From: Pteria penguin | Lineage: Eukaryota > Mollusca > Bivalvia > Pterioida > Pteriidae | NCBI GenBank assembly: GCA_035048485.1 | Contig: CM068583.1 | Span: 44,545,042-44,609,041, forward strand | DNA: 64,000 nt | Direction of reading: 5' to 3' | Shown: positions 60,994 through 64,000 of the stretch, piece after piece | Layout: each line of letters begins with the position of its first letter | Numbering within the stretch: position 1 is the first letter of the stretch | Translations under genes and position numbers: made by a program | The notes under the pieces: generated by a model | What the model was told of the DNA's origin: nothing | What the model saw: the letters and a program-made list of their open reading frames with translations, nothing else | The model's database searches: none

Positions 60994-61562
60994 AATTAGG
61001 TTGGGTACTACAGGTTCAAATCGGGATATATACCCCAATCGAGGTAAAATACCCTGATCGGGGTATCAGAGTTCTTATCAAAAATATGATTACTTCTGAA
61101 TTTCAAAGATGTAATTACAGGTCGCATCATATCACTAAAAGTGGAAGAACTTTTATACAAAATATCAAGAGAAACAGAATGTAATACCACAAGAGATTTT
61201 TGACATTCATTTTCTCAGATCTGGTAAAGATTAGAACAGGAGGCCTTATATAAAAGTTCCCCACTTTTAGTGATGTGATGCGACCTGTAATTACTTATTT
61301 GAGGGGCAGGCTTGGTGTAGTGGTTAAGCACTTGGCTTGCGGCGCCGACGATCTGGGTTCGAATCCCGGGTTGCGCTACTATGTTTAAGAGGTTGATTAC
61401 CTCCTGCTTCCATGTCGCGATATAACTGAAAAATTGTTGAAAGCGACATAAAACACCAATCAACCAACCAACCAACCAATTACTTATTTGAAATTTTGAA
61501 GCAATATTACTTTTGATAAGAATTTTGATACCCCGATTTGAATCTATACCCAACCTGTTAAT
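60994..61562. mobile_element. Foldback element interrupted by a SINE
   Basis: The left arm from ttaattaggttgggtac and the right arm ending tacccaacctgttaat are inverted copies. Inside, tacaggtcgcatcatatcac (from about 61118) pairs with the inverse at about 61265-61290. The SINE at 61303-61477 splits the right arm. It is non-coding. Confidence 0.75.
61289..61491 (+). mobile_element. tRNA-derived SINE (type B), full length with target duplication
   Basis: The body is 61303-61477: head gcaggcttggtgtagtggtt, B box gggttcgaatccc, body (tgtttaagaggttgattacc), tail (ACCA)n. It is flanked by identical 14-bp duplications aattacttatttga at 61289-61302 and 61478-61491. The perfect duplication indicates a fairly recent insertion. 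Confidence 0.9.
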
Positions 61563-62360
61563 CTCTGTTGAGATTCTTGCAGTGGCTGTTATGCTGTCGT
61601 TTACAATTGCCACTTGCCAGAATCTCTTGTCAGCCCTTCTTTACGTTATTCGGGTTTTCGTGATTTGACACTTACATGATTTGAAAAATAGAATTCCAAT
61701 GATCAGTAAGATGACCAAAACACTATACAACTAAGAGTCTAGAAATGTCTTACATTATTTTGGTTCTTAGGGCTTAAGAAACAAAAAGCAATCTAAATAT
61801 GTGAAATGTAGCAATATATTGTCTTATCACATAATAATACAACAGATCAGGGCACCCACACACTTTTTGGGGACTGGTACCCATACCCCTTGAAGGGTGA
61901 ATTTACGCCTCATTTTCAGGCGATTGGGGAATTTTTATCAATTTTAAGTATTCTTAGTAAATACAATAAATAATATAAGCAATTTAACAAATTTTCTTTT
62001 ATCAGCCAATCCAATACATCAAACATTCAAAATTTCATTTCATAATTGACCCTTCCATTTCGCAGATTATTTGTAGAATTTTGTGACGTCACAACACATT
62101 TTCAATGTTTGTTCAAGGTATGACCGAGGTTTAAAGCATTGTGACGTCATCTGATTTAATAAAATTTCGAGCGTAAATGGGAGGGTCAATTTCAGCGTTC
62201 TATTTCTTAATTTTGTAAAGTGATCAACTGCACAGTTCGATTGAGAGCTTCAATACCATCTAACTGTGTATAAGATTTAGATTGAGAGCTCCCCCCTGTC
62301 TCAGCTTTGTCTAACTGTCTTATTGAGACTCAGAGTAAAATGCAGACTTGCAGTTTTCCC
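61563..62360. other. Intergenic or intronic, nothing recognised
   Basis: No exon or element boundary could be supported. Confidence 0.45.
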
Positions 62361-63506
62361 CTAGTCATAGTGCGCCGTCCGTCGTCGTCGTCGTCTGTCC
62401 GTCCGTCGTTAACTTTTTCGACTTCTTCTGTGGAACTACATTGCAGATTTGGATCAGACTTTGTGTAAATGATGTACTCAAGGTCCCCTACTAAAATTGT
62501 GTTCGGGATCCAGATTCCCTCAGGGGTGGATCCAGGGCGGGGCCAAAAGTGCCCAAAACAGTACCCCTCTTCAAACATCTTCTTCTCCAGAACCAGTACA
62601 TATATGGGGAAACTAATTGCATTTCAACAATCTATAAAGATGGATTATTAAAAATTGTGTTCGGGATTAAGATCCGTCAAATAGAAATTACGCTTTTTTG
62701 ACCTGTTTTTGGACTTGGTCATTTCAATGCTGAAATGTGTCATGTTTTTCAGTTAATTGATATTGATGATTTCTTAATGACTATTTTGATCATAATTGTG
62801 GTAAGGAATATTATTGTGAAAGAATTTTGTCATTATCTCAATTTTTCAATTTTTTATGAATTTTTTAAGACTTCCCAAAAAAATGGAGGGTTGGCCATTT
62901 TTCACATTTTCAACTTTTTCTACAAAACCACATGAAAGATTTTAATGAAGCATGGAATACATGAAGTAAATTTCATCCAAATTGGTTAACAGATAATGCC
63001 ACCATGTCTGAAAAGTAGGTCTCACAATGGTACATATACCACTTGGTAATTGAAATATGGAGAGTAGCGGTTCAAATCCAGCTGTGGTCAGAAATTTTTT
63101 TTTCATTTCTTTACCATCTAAATAAGTTTGTAGATGTTTCTCAACACTCAACACATGAAATTAGGCAATTTTAAGTTAGATCTGGACAATATTTGAAACA
63201 ATTGTTGTTCATGACCCAGACTTGAAATCACTCAACAAAAGGCCTCACCCAAAGAAAATGACAAACTTGTTGCCCTGAATGACATCTTGCAGAGACAAAG
63301 GCAATGCTTAATATCAAAATCACCTGAATGAATGTGCAAAAAAGTGTTGTTTTTTATTTTTTATATAAAAAATAAACTTTGACATATTTTCAACATTTGT
63401 GTTGACTTAGTTACAGTAATGCAAAAATAAATGAATTCTTCCTTCATGCATGACTGATCATCTAGGTACTCAGGTGAGCGATATAAGCCCACTTGGGCCT
63501 CTTGTT
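62361..63506 (-). mobile_element. Dispersed repeat, copy B
   Basis: An inverted, single-unit copy of the element at 8281-10332. It starts at aacaagaggcccaagtgggc (63506 side) and ends at the gacggcgcactatgacta stretch, lacking the terminal hairpin. It contains the tRNA-like patch once (62990-63090). Confidence 0.8.
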
Positions 63507-63635
63507 TGAAACATCTGGGCATGGGGTATGTACCTGTGCACTATCAAGTTTTTGTTGTTTAAATTTAAATACCATGCTGATCTTTTTACAGTCAGTAGTA
63601 CTCAGTACTTATTCTTTCAGTATTTTTTTTTTTTA

Positions 63636-63794
63636 GTAACAGTGGCTATTATGTGGCATGATTTAGAAAATGAAAGTACAAACTACAATTATGAAACGAA
63701 ACCGGAAGCACGTTTCTGTGATCACATAAACACTTGTCTACTAAATTTAGTTAGAGAAAAAACTTCTGTATGTGAAAATCAAGTGAAAAGATAG
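63636..63794 (+). CDS. Possible exon of an unrecognised gene
   Basis: A long T-tract ending in AG precedes an open frame (VTVAIMWHDLENES ... RFCDHINTCLLNLVREKTS). It could end at a good donor (gtatgt) near 63769 or at the stop near 63794. It does not join in frame to the exon at 60797 directly, so at least one more exon would be needed. No domain is recognised. Confidence 0.25.
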   Translation, partial: VTVAIMWHDLENESTNYNYETKPEARFCDHINTCLLNLVREKTSVCENQVKR

Positions 63795-64000
63795 TTTTAT
63801 TATACATTTTTTTAAGAATAGTGGAAAAATTTAAAGGCTCACGAAGGAGAATTTTAGGTTGTTTAAAAGGGAAAAAGTACACCATTTTAAGGGAGGGAAT
63901 TGGGCGTAAATTCGGCCCTATATTAGGTCGATCGGGTGCCCTGTAGAAGTAAATTTCACTTAGAAAAATAACAGTCAAATGTATATATGTTCTAACCATG

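Overview
The window is eukaryotic nuclear DNA: AT-rich, with intron-dense genes, many microsatellites and a dense, nested population of transposable elements. The gene content and repeat style (tRNA-derived SINEs with ATCA or AACC tails, Penelope-like GIY-YIG elements, palindromic MITEs) suggest a marine invertebrate, most likely a bivalve mollusc. That assignment is inference.

Four multi-exon genes could be assembled completely from splice signals and reading-frame continuity, and a fifth was assembled with a less certain first exon. From left to right they are: (1) a small mitochondrial complex I subunit, NDUFB2-like (minus, 7448-12232, 3 exons, 97 aa). (2) A 13-exon gene (plus, 18133-29986, 684 aa) for a secreted modular protein with six antistasin-like cysteine modules, Gly-rich linkers and a Pro-Gln-Thr/Cys-x2-Cys repeat region. 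I do not recognise it as a named gene, and 11 of its 12 introns are phase 1. (3) Betaine-homocysteine S-methyltransferase-like (minus, 30929-33364, 7 exons, 353 aa). (4) Peroxisomal sarcosine/pipecolate oxidase-like, PIPOX (plus, 39936-45095, 9 exons, 417 aa, ending in the peroxisomal signal SKL). (5) TTC23-like tetratricopeptide protein (minus, 47025-56020, 11 exons, 503 aa), with one intron that carries a textbook U12-type AT-AC splice-site set. Possible exons of one further gene lie at 60797 and 63650 near the right edge.

BHMT and PIPOX lie head to head. They act in the same route: betaine loses one methyl to homocysteine through BHMT, and sarcosine, two demethylations later, is oxidised to glycine by PIPOX. 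Betaine is a major osmolyte of marine molluscs, so the pairing is worth testing for conservation and shared control.

Between and inside the genes: 0-7.3 kb holds a tRNA-like palindrome, a Penelope-like GIY-YIG remnant split by a 460-bp palindromic TA-flanked MITE, SINEs, minisatellites and the first of three MITEs with 9-bp target duplications. 8-17 kb holds a 2-kb dispersed repeat inside an NDUFB2 intron, two more of those MITEs and a TIR element. Intron 9 of the antistasin-like gene contains a 3.8-kb TIR element related to the MITE at 0.9 kb. 33-38 kb holds large minisatellites and a 1.45-kb tandem duplication. 56-64 kb is a repeat graveyard: a LINE fragment, TIR elements, a SINE nested in a foldback element and an inverted second copy of the 8-kb dispersed repeat. 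No CRISPR, operon, phage or bacterial feature is present.
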